Part shown: positions 62,798-64,000 of the stretch, piece after piece
How the letters are laid out: each line of letters starts with the position of its first letter
Numbering within the stretch: the stretch's first letter is position 1
Assembly (NCBI GenBank): GCA_025055175.1
Contig: JANWYT010000017.1
Span: 1-64,000 of the forward strand
Source of the DNA: Anaerolineae bacterium
GTDB taxonomy: Bacteria; Chloroflexota; Anaerolineae; Aggregatilineales; Phototrophicaceae
Length of the DNA stretch: 64,000 nt
Direction: 5' to 3'
Made by a program: the position numbers and the translations under genes
The notes under the pieces: model-generated
The model's input: only the letters and a program-made list of their open reading frames with translations
The model's database searches: none
What the model was told of the DNA's origin: nothing

Positions 62798-63934
62798 TTA
62801 TCTACCCTCAGCCACACGCACTGGATAGCCCTCTGGAACAACGTTGGGGCTGTTGACGAAGCGATGCACCAGCGCCTGGAAATGATGGACGCCGTTCTCA
62901 TAGCGCCCGCTGAAGCGACCGCGCTGGTAGCTGCGCGATTGCAAATTCACCTGCACCTCATCGCAGATGGCGATGTCTTCGTATTGCACCTGATCGGCGA
63001 ATTCGATCATTGAGTCCATGTCGGACTGGCTCATGTCGTGGGGAAACCACCAGTCGAACTTGAGTAGCAGCTTGTCTGGGCCGAGTGGCTTGACGATGTT
63101 GGTCGATAGGTTGTCTGGATAGTCGTCGATCATGAAGTTGGGCCAGAGGATGTGGTAACAAATCTGGTCGCCTTCGCGTGGGTTGCGGTAGCGCCGATTG
63201 TTAGGGTTGCCGATGAAGGGCGGCTTAATGATAGCGCGCTGCGTGCTGTAGAAGCGGTAGGTATCGACGTAAAGGTTCTCTAGGCTCATCTCGCGGGCTA
63301 AGCCAGGGTGTGCCGTCGCTACATGATAGCCCTCGGCGTAGTTGTCCATGTAAACTTTCCAGTTCACGTTGATGATGTACTCGCGCTCATCAACCAGGCG
63401 CCACTCGTCCCAGCGAATGCCGCGAATGCGGTCGAAGTCGTCGCCCCACCAGGCGGCCAACGGAGCGGCATCTTCGTCCAGATTGACGAAAGCATACGGC
63501 CCCCAGGTATCGACGCGCAGGGGAATCAGGTTGAACTTGTCAGGATCGAAGTTCTCCACGTCGATGAAGTAGGGCGTCTGCATGAGCTTACCGTTCAGGT
63601 CGAACGTCCAGCCGTGATAGACGCATTGCAGACTCATGCGGCTGCCTTTGTCGCGCGCGAGTCGGCCTGCGCGGTGTGGGCAGACGTTGTAGAAGGCCCG
63701 CAGCGTGTGATCCTTGTCGCGCAGCACGACAATAGGTTCGCCAGCCACGTCTGACGTGACGAAGTTGCCAGGCTGCTGCAAGTCTTTCAGTTTGGCGACG
63801 GGCTGCTAGGTACGGGCGAAGATGGTGTCTAATTCTAGCTTGTAAACTTCAGGGTCAAGATACCATCCTGCGTCGAGCGTATAAGCGCGCGACGGCTCCA
63901 TATCGAACGGCTCATTCAACCAGGGTTTGTTCAT
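62798..63934 (-). pseudogene. Rieske non-heme iron ring-hydroxylating oxygenase, alpha subunit, interrupted by an in-frame amber codon
   Basis: Reading from an ATG at 63934 (AGAGGTAAC upstream), the minus strand encodes a Rieske oxygenase of 379 codons including the stop, interrupted only by TAG at 63806-63808 (codon 43). The context is 'LDTIFAR-T-stop-QPVAKLKDLQQPGNF', where related enzymes have 'FARTWQPV', so a TGG Trp became TAG. Downstream all catalytic features are intact: the Rieske 2Fe-2S ligands in 'CPHRAGRLA...CVYHGW' and the mononuclear iron site 'DNYAEGYHVATAHPGL'. Such enzymes hydroxylate or demethylate aromatics or quaternary amines with ferredoxin electrons. It may be a fresh pseudogene, a sequencing error, or be translated by readthrough or from an internal TTG at 63781. 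The reductase partner is not in the window. Confidence 0.8.
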
Positions 63935-64000
63935 GTTACCTCTGGATAGTCTCCTCGTGTCTACGGCTCTGGGATGCGGTCAACAAGGGTGATTATAGGG

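Noticed and set aside
63806-63808. TAG in the Rieske gene as a pyrrolysine codon.
   Set aside because: The position is Trp in the family, there is no pylTSBCD gene in the window, and Rieske oxygenases are not known to use pyrrolysine.
1-64000. tRNA, rRNA, CRISPR arrays, transposases, prophage or conjugation genes.
   Set aside because: I looked through the intergenic stretches on both strands and saw no cloverleaf-like sequence, regularly spaced repeats, transposase or phage proteins.

Overview
The window is a single gene-dense bacterial chromosome segment, G+C rich by eye, with mostly sigma70-like TANAAT -10 boxes. It has no tRNA, rRNA, CRISPR or recognisable transposase. A free-living, aerobic or facultative member of the Chloroflexota (Anaerolineae-like) fits best. 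The reasons are a long GAF-array histidine kinase, a serine hydroxymethyltransferase/GcvT fusion, a Thermus-type isocitrate dehydrogenase, an F420/FMN luciferase-like oxidoreductase and many GT39-like membrane glycosyltransferases. This placement is inference from gene content, not from a marker tree.

Layout: 1-4.8 kb has a partial GT1 glycosyltransferase, uppP and uvrA. 5-13.8 kb is a pyrimidine/hydantoin catabolic region: an M20 N-carbamoyl amidohydrolase on the plus strand and, on the minus strand, a class III aminotransferase, mmsA, a small unknown protein, an LLM oxidoreductase and hydA. A TauE-like permease and an exported polysaccharide deacetylase lie beyond it. 14-18.2 kb is a 1389-residue membrane histidine kinase. 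18.2-21.3 kb is a sugar ABC importer lacking its ATPase, with a hairpin between the binding-protein gene and the permeases. 21.5-31.1 kb is the propionyl-CoA block: methylmalonyl-CoA epimerase, acyl-CoA dehydrogenase, MDR oxidoreductase, the large subunit of methylmalonyl-CoA mutase, and a three-gene acyl-CoA carboxylase. 31-35.8 kb has two membrane glycosyltransferases and an ABC-2 exporter permease. 35.9-38.7 kb has a LysM protein and a NarL-type two-component pair. 39.4-46.4 kb has icd, a lone ABC ATPase, a HEAT-repeat protein, an exonuclease, a DUF255 thioredoxin-fold protein and unknowns. 46.5-54.3 kb has ftsH, an EF-G2-like GTPase and a NatA/NatB-like ABC exporter. 54.5-58.2 kb has two more membrane glycosyltransferases, each preceded by the same 37-bp sequence. 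58.2-64 kb has the SHMT-GcvT fusion, cobS-cobU and a Rieske oxygenase broken by an amber codon.

Together the catabolic genes describe a nearly complete route: dihydropyrimidine to beta-ureido acid to beta-amino acid to (methyl)malonate semialdehyde to acetyl- or propionyl-CoA, then methylmalonyl-CoA to succinyl-CoA and isocitrate dehydrogenase in the TCA cycle. cobS/cobU would help supply the B12 that the mutase needs. Missing from the window are a classical dihydropyrimidine dehydrogenase and the mutase B12-binding subunit.

The most striking item is at 21505-21906. It is a small thioredoxin-like lipoprotein gene in which both cysteine codons of the CPPC active site are TGA, followed at the right distance by a stem-loop that fits the bacterial SECIS consensus. 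I read it as a candidate UPPU selenoprotein that ordinary gene calling would split or miss.
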